From Ignavibacteria bacterium (lineage in GTDB: Bacteria; Bacteroidota; Ignavibacteria; Tepidaquicellales; Tepidaquicellaceae), in assembly GCA_016709315.1 (NCBI GenBank), contig JADJMZ010000001.1:682001-746000 (forward strand): DNA of 64,000 nucleotides. Direction: 5' to 3'. The number at the start of each line of letters is the position of its first letter. The stretch's first letter is position 1. A model generated the notes under the pieces. That model ran no database searches. It worked only from the letters and a program-made list of their open reading frames with translations, and was not told where the DNA came from. Below, piece after piece: positions 38,369 through 46,173 of this stretch. The position numbers were made by a program, and so were the translations under genes.

Positions 38369-39223
38369 ATGAAAAAATTTTTAATTCTTATTTTACTTTC
38401 ATTTGTAGTAAACAATCCGGCACAGATATTTTCCCAGAAGAAAGATTCTGTATATAAACCGGGATGGACTCCGAGAGGAGTCATCGGCTTTAACCTGAGT
38501 CAGGTAGCTTTAAGCAACTGGTCTCAGGGCGGAGAAAATATCTTATCGTTATCCGGACTTTCAAACTTCGGTCTTGATCATTATAAAAAACCATGGCTTT
38601 TTAAAAACTCACTGATTGCAACGCTCGGCTCTACCAAATCAGGAGGCGGAAGTTTTCAGACAAATGATAATATTGTTAGTTTTGAGAATGTCCTCATATA
38701 CAAAGTAGGATGGGCTGTAGATCCTTTTATTGCAAATGAAATCAGAACCGGAATACTGAACGGATATGATTACAAACAGGATCCTGCAATTCAGACTGCA
38801 TCTTTTTTTGATCCCGGATATGTGACTCAGAGTATCGGATTTACATTTGACAGACCGAATTTTTCTTCAAGGATCGGACTTGCATTCAAAGAAACATTTA
38901 CAAACAAATTCAGACAGTATTCTGATGATGTGAATACACCTGACAAAACAGAAGCGTTCAAATTTCAGACAGGTGTGGAATCTGTTACGGAAGCTAAATA
39001 CAATGTTGCTGAAAATCTTTTTTACACGAGTAAATTAAGATTGTTTTCGGCATTTGAAACTCTGGACGTATGGGATGTCGGCTGGGATAATACAATTACA
39101 GCTAAAGTTAATGATATCATCGCTGTTAATCTGAATGTTCTGCTGATCTATGAAAAAGCTCAGTCTCTGAAAACACAATTGAAAGAAGGATTAAATCTTG
39201 GAATTTCCTATACAGTATTTTAA
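38369..39223 (+). CDS. DUF3078 outer-membrane protein
   Basis: A 284-aa protein with signal peptide MKKFLILILLSFVVNNPAQ. The segment GFNLSQVALSNWSQGGENILS is characteristic of DUF3078, a family of outer-membrane barrels mostly from Bacteroidota and relatives. The remainder alternates polar and hydrophobic residues and ends in Phe (ISYTVF), as barrels do. The role of the family is unknown. It is 11 bases upstream of rpiA and so may be the first gene of that operon. Confidence 0.88.
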   Translation: MKKFLILILLSFVVNNPAQIFSQKKDSVYKPGWTPRGVIGFNLSQVALSNWSQGGENILSLSGLSNFGLDHYKKPWLFKNSLIATLGSTKSGGGSFQTNDNIVSFENVLIYKVGWAVDPFIANEIRTGILNGYDYKQDPAIQTASFFDPGYVTQSIGFTFDRPNFSSRIGLAFKETFTNKFRQYSDDVNTPDKTEAFKFQTGVESVTEAKYNVAENLFYTSKLRLFSAFETLDVWDVGWDNTITAKVNDIIAVNLNVLLIYEKAQSLKTQLKEGLNLGISYTVF

Positions 39224-39234
39224 CAATAAAGATT

Positions 39235-39930
39235 TTGGAAGAAAAGAATAAACAGAATTCTGAGAAAAAACTTGCTGCCGAAAAAGCAGTTGAGTTTGTC
39301 AAAGACGGAATGATTGTCGGGATAGGCACCGGCTCTACAGTTTTTTATGCAATAAAAAAACTCGGCGAACTTGTACAAAACGGATTGAATATTTCCGCAG
39401 TGTCAACCTCGGATTCCACAACAAAACTTGCCGGAGCTGAAGGGATCAGACTAATCAATCTTGATAAAGCAGTCAGACCGGATATTAATATTGACGGAGC
39501 AGATGAAGCAGACAGAAATTTCAACGGTATCAAAGGCGGCGGCGGCGCTTTGCTGTTTGAAAAAATAGTTGCTCTCTCTTCGGTAAAAAATATCTGGATT
39601 TTGGATTCCTCAAAAAATGTGGAACAGCTTGGAAAATTTCCTTTGCCTGTTGAAGTTATCCCGTTTGGATATAAAAGAGTTCTGAATATTTTTAAGGAGA
39701 TGAAATATTATCCTGAACTCAGAATTAAAAACAATAATCCATATTTAACTGACAGCGGAAATTACATTTTAGATCTTCATCTTGAAAAGATTGAAGATGC
39801 CGGAATTCTGGATAAGGAAATTAAACTGATAACAGGAGTTGTGGAAACGGGTTTATTTATTAATATCGCCGATGTAATAATTACAGGAAAAAATAATTCG
39901 GTTGAAATTTTAAGAAAGGAAAAATTATGA
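39235..39930 (+). CDS. rpiA: Ribose-5-phosphate isomerase A
   Basis: RpiA interconverts ribose 5-phosphate and ribulose 5-phosphate in the pentose phosphate pathway. Visible blocks are GIGTGSTVFYAI (phosphate loop), the catalytic Asp and Glu in DGADEADRNFNGIKGGGGAL, and ITGVVETGLFI at the end. The start is TTG at 39235; no ATG is available before the first conserved helix. It overlaps the M42 peptidase gene by 4 bases (ATGA), so the two are translationally coupled. Confidence 0.95.
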   Translation: MEEKNKQNSEKKLAAEKAVEFVKDGMIVGIGTGSTVFYAIKKLGELVQNGLNISAVSTSDSTTKLAGAEGIRLINLDKAVRPDINIDGADEADRNFNGIKGGGGALLFEKIVALSSVKNIWILDSSKNVEQLGKFPLPVEVIPFGYKRVLNIFKEMKYYPELRIKNNNPYLTDSGNYILDLHLEKIEDAGILDKEIKLITGVVETGLFINIADVIITGKNNSVEILRKEKL

Positions 39931-40997
39931 GAAACCAAAGCAGGGAATTTCTTGAGAAATATATTAACAATGCATCGCCCGTAGGTTATGAAACGTCAGG
40001 TCAGAAAATCTGGCTCGAATATGTTACACCTTACATTGACACTTATATTTCGGATACTTACGGAACAGTCGCAGGGGTAATAAATCCTGACGCTGAATAC
40101 AAAGTGGTTATCGAAGCTCATGCTGATGAAATATCCTGGTATGTAAATTATATTTCGGATGACGGAAATATTTATGTTATAAGAAACGGTTTTACGGATA
40201 ATCAGATAGCGCCTTCAAAAAGAGTAAATATTCACACTAAGAAAGGAATTGTCAAAGCGATTTTCGGCTGGCCTTCAATACAGATAAGAGATAAGAAGGG
40301 TGATCAGGAACCGAATCTGAAAAATTTAATCATTGACTGCGGCTGCAATTCAAAAAAGGAAGTTGAAGCACTTGGCATTCATGTCGGATGTGTAGTTACT
40401 TATGAAGACGAGCTCATGATGCTTAACAATAAATACTTTGTCGGAAGAGCTCTTGATAACAGAATAGGCGGATTTATGATTGCTGAAGTTGCAAGAATTT
40501 TAAAAGAGAAAAAGAAGAAACTTAACTTCGGACTTTATATAGTTAATGCAGTTCAGGAAGAGATTGGACTGCGTGGCGCGGAAATGATAGCTAAAAAAAT
40601 TAAGCCGCATGTTGCCATTGTAACAGATGTCTGTCATGATACACAGTCACCCTTGTACAGTAAAACACTCGTTGGTGATGTCTGGTGCGGAAAAGGTCCC
40701 GTTCTATCATACGGACCGGCTATTCAGAATAATCTTCTGGAAATGATAATGAAAACTGCTAAAGCTGCGAAAATACCTTATCAGGTAAAAGCAGTATCTG
40801 AACATACAAATACTGATACGGAATCTTTTGCTTACTCAATGGAAGGAGTAGCGTCAGCTCTCATCTCGCTTCCTCTGAAATATATGCACACGACAGTCGA
40901 AACAGCTCATAAAGATGATATAGAAAACCTTATAAAACTTATGTACGAATTTTTAATACAACTGAAGCCCGGATATGACTTCAGATATATAAAATAA
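39927..40997 (+). CDS. M42 family metallopeptidase (glutamyl aminopeptidase-like)
   Basis: M42 enzymes are dinuclear metal aminopeptidases that form tetrahedral dodecamers in the cytoplasm. Key blocks: EAHADEISW with metal His and Asp, RALDNRIGGFM with bridging Asp, VQEEIGLRGAEM with catalytic Glu and metal Glu, TDVCHDTQS with metal Asp, and HTTVETAHKDD near the end with metal His. The 356-aa length is normal. The start overlaps the rpiA stop. With tricorn 3 kb upstream and M29 9 kb upstream, this window holds three cytoplasmic peptidases that would act in series on peptides. Confidence 0.93.
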   Translation: MRNQSREFLEKYINNASPVGYETSGQKIWLEYVTPYIDTYISDTYGTVAGVINPDAEYKVVIEAHADEISWYVNYISDDGNIYVIRNGFTDNQIAPSKRVNIHTKKGIVKAIFGWPSIQIRDKKGDQEPNLKNLIIDCGCNSKKEVEALGIHVGCVVTYEDELMMLNNKYFVGRALDNRIGGFMIAEVARILKEKKKKLNFGLYIVNAVQEEIGLRGAEMIAKKIKPHVAIVTDVCHDTQSPLYSKTLVGDVWCGKGPVLSYGPAIQNNLLEMIMKTAKAAKIPYQVKAVSEHTNTDTESFAYSMEGVASALISLPLKYMHTTVETAHKDDIENLIKLMYEFLIQLKPGYDFRYIK

Positions 40998-41017
40998 TTA
41001 AACAAATAATTAATATT

Positions 41018-41728
41018 ATGAAAATCAAAGATTCAGTAATTTTAATAACAGGCGGGAGTTCGGGAATCGGAAAAGCAGCCGCGAAACTTCTTGCAGACTC
41101 GGGAGCAAAAGTTGCCATTACGGGAAGAGATAAAGCGAAACTAATGAAAGTCGCGGAAGAGACAGGTTCGTTTGCCGTTCATGCAGATGTATCAAAAGCA
41201 GAGGACATTGAAATGACTTATAAAACAGTGCTTGATAAGTTCGGAAGACTTGATTGCCTGATCAACAATGCAGGAATAGGCGAGTTTCCGGCTCTTGAAG
41301 AACTTACCCTCGAATCATTTCAGAATGTATATTCGATTAATGTTTTCGGAGCAGCTATGATGGCAAAGAAAGCTGCTGAAATTTTCAGGAAACAAAACTC
41401 GGGAAACATTATTAACATTGCTTCAACGGCAGGTCTGAAAGGATTTGCAAGAGGAACAGTTTATTCATCATCCAAATTCGCTTTGAGAGGAATGACAGAA
41501 TGCTGGCAGGCGGAACTCAGACCTTTCAATATAAGAGTTATGCTGATCAATCCGAGTGAAGTAACTACCGCATTTGCAAACAAGGAAAGATCTGAACGTC
41601 CTGAGACATCTAAGAAATTGAGAAGCGAAGAGATTGCTCATGCGATAAAGTCAGTTCTTGAAATGGATGACAGAGGATTTATTCCTGAACTCACTGTCTG
41701 GGCTACAAATCCGTGGGAGAAGAAATAA
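41018..41728 (+). CDS. Short-chain dehydrogenase/reductase (3-ketoacyl reductase-like)
   Basis: A classical SDR of 236 aa. NADP-type cofactor loop TGGSSGIGKAAAKLL (residues 8-22), NNAGIG at about 83-88, catalytic Ser in INIASTAGL, and the YxxxK pair in YSSSKFALRG. The substrate cannot be told; the closest well-known pattern is of 3-oxoacyl-ACP reductase-like enzymes. It follows the M42 gene by 20 bases and precedes the aminotransferase by 29, so these belong to the rpiA operon. Confidence 0.9.
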   Translation: MKIKDSVILITGGSSGIGKAAAKLLADSGAKVAITGRDKAKLMKVAEETGSFAVHADVSKAEDIEMTYKTVLDKFGRLDCLINNAGIGEFPALEELTLESFQNVYSINVFGAAMMAKKAAEIFRKQNSGNIINIASTAGLKGFARGTVYSSSKFALRGMTECWQAELRPFNIRVMLINPSEVTTAFANKERSERPETSKKLRSEEIAHAIKSVLEMDDRGFIPELTVWATNPWEKK

Positions 41729-41757
41729 TTTTTTGTAAATTTTAATTTAAGCATTAA

Positions 41758-42896
41758 TTGATCTCAAAACTTCCGGATGTCGGAACGACAATTTTTTCCG
41801 TGATGTCTGCTCTTGCAAACGAACAGAAAGCAATAAACCTTTCTCAGGGATTTCCGGATTTTCCCGTTGATCCGGAATTGTCAGGGCTTATTTACGAAGC
41901 TTCTGAAAAAGGTCATAATCAGTATGCTCTTATGGCGGGCTCTTTGCATTTAAGGGAAGGCATTTCCGCTCTTGTAAAAAATATTTATAAAAGAGAAATT
42001 GATCCGGAAAAGGAAATCACAGTAACTTCAGGAGCTACTGAAGCTTTGTTTGCTGCCATCAGTGCAGTTGTAAATCCGGGTGATGAAGTAATTATGTTTG
42101 ATCCTTCTTATGATTCTTACGAACCGGCCGTTTTGCTTAACAAGGGAATTCCGGTTCGCATTCCTCTTACTTTTCCTGAATATAGGATTGACTGGGACGC
42201 GGTTCATTCTGCAATTAATTCCAGGACGCGGCTGATAATAATAAATTCTCCGAACAATCCTTCCGGTTCTGTAATTTCAGAATCTGACATTGTGAATCTG
42301 AAATCAATTGTTATAGTAATGATGTTTACATTCTTAGCGACGAAGTGTATGAACATATAATTTTCGATGGAAAGAATCACAGGTCAATGCTTTCGGATGA
42401 TGAACTTTTTAAAAGATCATTCATTATTTCTTCATTCGGAAAGACTTTTCACATAACGGGCTGGAAGGTCGGATACTGTATTGCTCCTCCGGATTTAACG
42501 AATGAGCTTAGAAAAATTCATCAGTTCCTAACTTTCTCTACATCAACACCTTCGCAGTATGCTCTTGCTGAATACATAAAGAATTTAAGGAGAATAGAAA
42601 ATCTGAAAAATTTTTATCAGTCTAAGAGAGATCTGTTTCTGAAACTGATCTCCGGCACCGGCTTTAATCCTCTTGGCTGTGAAGGAACATATTTTCAACT
42701 TATGGATTATTCATCTCTGTCAGATGAAAATGATTTTGATTTCGCTGTACGTCTGACAAAGGATTGCAGGGTTGCGTCAATTCCCGTTTCAGTTTTTTAC
42801 AAAGACAGGACAGACAATAAAGTCCTTCGATTTTGTTTTGCAAAGGAAGAGAAGACTCTTAAGGAAGCTGCCGAAAGACTGAAGAAGTTTAAATAA
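41758..42896 (+). pseudogene. Class I aminotransferase (methionine/kynurenine transaminase type), split by a -1 frameshift
   Basis: A fold-type I PLP transaminase. The first part starts at TTG 41758 with SKLPDVGTTIF, then NLSQGFPDFP, TSGATEALFAAI and NSPNNPSGSV. The second part continues in another frame with VYILSDEVYEHIIFDG (only from MYEH counted from an ATG) and has the PLP lysine in SFGKTFHITGWKVGY. The break lies near 42312-42323, where one base seems missing. Rejoined it is about 380 aa, full length for the YbdL/KAT family, which acts on methionine, kynurenine or glutamine. The nearby 3-hydroxyanthranilate genes make a kynurenine link possible, but YbdL-type enzymes are also common on their own. 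Confidence 0.9.
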
Positions 42897-42919
42897 AAAG
42901 ATGGACAAAAATAATTTCT

Positions 42920-43429
42920 TTACAAGTCTCCTGCATATCTTAACATATCTTTTCCCGGACCTGATTCAAGCAACTGATATTTCAATTTCAGTATCTGCCT
43001 CATGTGCAGAAAGTCGTGAGCAAGCCAGCAGCAGAGCATCTGATATGCTGTGAACTCTCCGAGCTTCGGATGAACGGCTTTAATATTCCAGTCATTGATA
43101 TTCAGACTTTTAAGCCAGTCAACTGATCTCTTTCTTTCATCAAGAAATTTGTTCAGCATTTCAGTAAAATCTTTTTCCATGTAGTTTCTTGAAAGCACCC
43201 AGCCCTGCGGATCAATAGGATCCCAGTTATGATCTCCGTTAAGAATTTTTGCAAGTCTCGGTCTGAAATCTTCTTTTTCCTCGTCATACAGGTGACAGAC
43301 AATTTCAAGCAGACACCATTTATTTTCGAAGGGTTTCCATTTGATCTCGCTTTCAGAATTTACTGAAAATAGAGTGTCAAATATTTTTAAATTATTATTA
43401 AGCTGAAATATTATTTCTGTGGTTTTCAT
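42920..43429 (-). CDS. DinB family protein
   Basis: A 169-aa four-helix-bundle protein of the DinB/YfiT-like superfamily. Metal-ligand histidines are in LLEIVCHLYDEEKED and LAHDFLHMRQI, the usual positions of the three-His site. Members are thiol-dependent transferases or of unknown activity. It overlaps the ACMSD gene by 4 bases (ATGA) and is the last gene of a minus-strand operon with ACMSD and 3-hydroxyanthranilate dioxygenase. Confidence 0.88.
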   Translation of the reverse strand: MKTTEIIFQLNNNLKIFDTLFSVNSESEIKWKPFENKWCLLEIVCHLYDEEKEDFRPRLAKILNGDHNWDPIDPQGWVLSRNYMEKDFTEMLNKFLDERKRSVDWLKSLNINDWNIKAVHPKLGEFTAYQMLCCWLAHDFLHMRQILKLKYQLLESGPGKDMLRYAGDL

Positions 43430-44466
43430 AATTTAAAATTACTTAATTTCAATTGATTTATTCCCAGAAACTCCGCCGCATTCTTCCACAACAATTTCTC
43501 TCTCGACTCCGCACTCAACGAACTCAACGACTCAATCAGCTTTCCCGGTTCGTGTTCCCCAAGCGGAAACGGATAATCAGATCCAAGCACAATTCTTTCA
43601 TCACCAACAAGATCAACCAAATATTTCAGCGCCATATCATCATGAACAAGCGAGTCAAGATAGAATTTACCGAGATAATCTCTTGGATTCACTTTATTAT
43701 CTATGGCGACTAAATCTGGACGGACATTAAATCCGTGCTCGATCCTTCCGATTGTAAAAGGAAATGATCCTCCGCCGTGAGAAAAGCAAACTTTTAAATT
43801 TTTAAATTTTTCAAAAACTCCGCCGAAGATCATTGAGCATATTGCAAGTGAAGTTTCGGCAGGCATTCCTACAAGCCACGGAAGCCAGTATTTAGGCATC
43901 TTTTCTTTTCCCATCATGTCCCAGGGATGAACGAATATAGCGGCTCCTAATTCTTCTGCTGCTTCGTATACCGGAAATAAATTTTCATTGTCGAGATTCC
44001 AGTCGTTTACATGCGAGCCGATCTCAATTCCTGAAAGCTTCAGATCTTTAATACATCTTTCTAATTCTTTGACCGCAAGTTTTGAATCCTGCATCGGAAG
44101 AGTTCCAAGACCGAGAAATCTCCCGGGATAATCATTTACAATTCCTGCAATATGATCATTGAGAAATTTTGAAAGGTCAAGTGTGTCCAAAGGTTTTGCC
44201 CAGTAACTGAACATCACTGGAACAGTCGAAAGCACCTGAATATTTACATAATTATGATCACAATCTTTAATTCTTACATACGGATCCCAGCAGTTATCCT
44301 GTATCTCCCGGAAAAATTTTCCGTCAATCATCATCTTTGCGCAGCATGACTTGCCTGTCCCGCCGTTATGCTGATGTTCAAGATTTACAAATCCGCCATA
44401 GCCGTACTTCTCCCGCAGGTCAGGCCAGTTTTCGGGAAGGATGTGTGTGTGGATGTCTATTTTCAT
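43426..44466 (-). CDS. nbaD: 2-amino-3-carboxymuconate-6-semialdehyde decarboxylase (ACMSD)
   Basis: ACMSD decarboxylates the product of 3-hydroxyanthranilate dioxygenase and so leads carbon away from quinolinate (and NAD) to 2-aminomuconate semialdehyde. It is a zinc amidohydrolase: His6 and His8 in DIHTHILP, later ligands in IFVHPWDMMG and CFSHGGGSFP, and Asp in LGSDYPFPLGEHEPG. The specific segments NGGTGKSCCAKMM and FNVRPDLVAIDN agree with bacterial ACMSD. At 346 aa it is full length. Its upstream neighbour in the same direction is the dioxygenase that makes its substrate, but a cassette of about 450 bases separates them. Confidence 0.94.
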   Translation of the reverse strand: MKIDIHTHILPENWPDLREKYGYGGFVNLEHQHNGGTGKSCCAKMMIDGKFFREIQDNCWDPYVRIKDCDHNYVNIQVLSTVPVMFSYWAKPLDTLDLSKFLNDHIAGIVNDYPGRFLGLGTLPMQDSKLAVKELERCIKDLKLSGIEIGSHVNDWNLDNENLFPVYEAAEELGAAIFVHPWDMMGKEKMPKYWLPWLVGMPAETSLAICSMIFGGVFEKFKNLKVCFSHGGGSFPFTIGRIEHGFNVRPDLVAIDNKVNPRDYLGKFYLDSLVHDDMALKYLVDLVGDERIVLGSDYPFPLGEHEPGKLIESLSSLSAESREKLLWKNAAEFLGINQLKLSNFKL

Positions 44467-44472
44467 GTTTCA

Positions 44473-44918
44473 GTTTCAAGTTTCAAGTTACGAATTACGA
44501 GTTTCATTTTTTTTCTTTAATGTGATTTGGATTTTTCCGATGATTTTAAGTAATTCATTACAGTCTTTAATAAATGAATCGAACAATTTTTCGTTAATAA
44601 TACCTGAGTCTTTCAACAATCTTAACCAATAATGTGTTTCCCTTGTTTCTTTATATGCAATAGAAATTTTATATAAAAAATCTTTATCTGTTTGCCCTCC
44701 TTGCGCTTCTTCGATATTAGCCCCAATAGAAGTACCGCTTCTTAGAATTTGCTTTGATAATTCGAATTCTTTCTTTTCTTTTGTTAAATGTAAATAGAGT
44801 TTTACAATCCTTAAAGCAAACTTATAACTTTTTGCCTGAACAATACTTTCTTTAATATATAATTAATTAATTTCTAATTTCAAAAACCATCCGTAATTCG
44901 TCACTCGTAACTTGAAAC
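44473..44918 (-). mobile_element. Small inverted-repeat cassette with a four-helix-bundle gene
   Basis: Perfect 14-base inverted repeats, GTTTCAAGTTACGA at 44480-44493 and its complement at 44905-44918, bound a stretch of about 440 bases. The left end has a second GTTTCAAGTT unit (44473 on), and both ends carry an ACGAATTACG module. The only gene inside is a four-helix-bundle (S23/Avd-like) frame. The cassette fills exactly the gap between the dioxygenase stop (44924) and the ACMSD start (44466), so it seems to have entered a two-gene operon. No transposase is encoded, so it would depend on a factor in trans. No target-site duplication was evident. Confidence 0.65.
44488..44862 (-). CDS. Four-helix-bundle protein (S23/Avd-like), no standard start codon
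   Basis: Read on the minus strand, an open frame from 44862 to the stop at 44488 encodes KESIVQAKSYKFALRIVKLY, then LSKQILRSGTSIGANIEEAQ, ISIAYKETRETHYWLRLL and NECNELLKI-like text (actual: DCNELLKIIGKIQ). This is the family of 23S rRNA intervening-sequence proteins and the DGR accessory protein Avd. The frame has no ATG, GTG or TTG before the first conserved helix and a TAA just upstream; an ATG at 44890 in another frame is followed by AAT TAA repeats, so a small slip in that AT repeat may have broken the start. It is inside the inverted-repeat cassette. It may be decayed. Confidence 0.7.
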   Translation of the reverse strand, partial: LYIKESIVQAKSYKFALRIVKLYLHLTKEKKEFELSKQILRSGTSIGANIEEAQGGQTDKDFLYKISIAYKETRETHYWLRLLKDSGIINEKLFDSFIKDCNELLKIIGKIQITLKKKNETRNS

Positions 44919-44923
44919 TAGCT

Positions 44924-45427
44924 TTAAGGTTTATGCATCACAAAACCACACTTCTTACACGTTCTCTTGCTCTCATCTCCCCAGTATTTTTCAAAGATGG
45001 GCGGAAGCTGTGTAACTATATTTGTTAATTTTACAAACTCCTCATAGAGTTTTTCACCGCAGTTTTCACAGTACCACTGAAAACCGTCAAGTTCTTTTTC
45101 GTCTCTTTTTCTTTCTATGACAAGCCCGACAGTATTTGCAGGTCTTTGCGGAGAGTGAGGAACATTCGGCGGAAGGTAAAACATTTCACCTTCTTTTATG
45201 TGAATGTCACGGGGTTTGCCGTCTTCGATTATCTTAACTGTAATATCGCCTTCCACCTGATAAAAAAATTCAGCACCATCTTCATAATGATAATCTTTCC
45301 TTGAATTCGGACCGCCGACTACCATTACTATTAAATCTCCGTCCACCATGCATTTGTTTCCGACCGGCGGTTTTAAAAGATGACGGTTCTCTTCTATCCA
45401 TTTCTTGAAATTAAACGACTGTAGCAT
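44924..45427 (-). CDS. nbaC: 3-Hydroxyanthranilate 3,4-dioxygenase
   Basis: A cupin Fe(II) enzyme that opens the ring of 3-hydroxyanthranilate to aminocarboxymuconate semialdehyde in tryptophan/kynurenine catabolism. Catalytic iron ligands are His47 and Glu53 in DYHYEDGAEFFYQVEG and His91 in LPPNVPHSPQRP. The bacterial form has a second, rubredoxin-like iron site: C120/C123 (CENC) and C157/C160 (CKKC), both intact. At 167 aa it is standard. A strong ribosome site (AGGAGG) lies just before the ATG. The product is the substrate of ACMSD encoded downstream. Other kynurenine pathway genes (TDO, KMO, kynureninase) are not in the window. Confidence 0.96.
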   Translation of the reverse strand: MLQSFNFKKWIEENRHLLKPPVGNKCMVDGDLIVMVVGGPNSRKDYHYEDGAEFFYQVEGDITVKIIEDGKPRDIHIKEGEMFYLPPNVPHSPQRPANTVGLVIERKRDEKELDGFQWYCENCGEKLYEEFVKLTNIVTQLPPIFEKYWGDESKRTCKKCGFVMHKP

Positions 45428-45589
45428 TTTTTCCTCCTGATAAAGTTTTGATTAACTTAATACAGATATATAAAAATGTCTATAAACTAATTTCTATACC
45501 GCTGTAAATTTTAAAGAAATACTGTTTAAATGGATTTATAAATAAAATCTAAAAAGGTAAATTGTAAACTTATAATCCCAAAAACTTAT

Positions 45590-46156
45590 ATGAAAAGCAA
45601 TAATATATTAAACCCTGAATCCGGATATACATTCAGAGACCTGTTTGATCCTCTTAAATTAAAATTATTAACTGAAGATTTTTACAGTTACTTTGAGAAA
45701 AAGGACAAAGAAAATTTCGAAGAATTCAGAAGATATGAATCAGCAAAAGGCGAAGGATTTACAGGACTTCAGATCTCAAATGTACTGATAAATGCTTCAG
45801 TTGTACTTTCGGATTTTCTTGTAAAATTATTCCGGCTTGAAGCTGAACAGCAAAAGTTTTTTGACGAGATAAGTTATGAAAAAGACATTCTGACATTCAA
45901 AAAAGATTTTGTGCAGAGAAGGGTTTTTAAAAAATTTAAAAAGGAAGACCTTCATTCTTTTGATTTTGTTGAACTTGACGGATATGTGCAAAAGCTTAAG
46001 CAGACTGTATTTGCAGACTATGATTTTGCCGGAGACGAAGAAAAATATACGGCAATGTTTATTCTTGAGCTGACTGAACTTGAAAAAATTATAAATGGTT
46101 TTATGAAGGTGATAAATTCGCTCCGGAAAACTTTACCATTCCAGAATCAATACTGA
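45590..46156 (+). pseudogene. N-terminal fragment of the large flavoprotein oxidoreductase (frameshifted from the rest)
   Basis: This 188-aa frame (start ATG 45590) has no recognised domain of its own. It begins with FRDLFDPLKLKLLTEDFYSYF and continues with QISNVLINASVVLSDFLVKLF and FKKDFVQRRVFKKF, text that I associate with the N-terminal region of very large FAD-dependent oxidoreductases of about 1200 aa. The next frame is open from 46084, before this one stops, and reads GDKFAPENFTIPESILTRTK then SILSNLRSVK, which looks coding. So one base appears to be missing near 46085-46115 and this is the front of the following gene. Confidence 0.75.
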
Positions 46157-46173
46157 CCAGAACTAAATCTATT

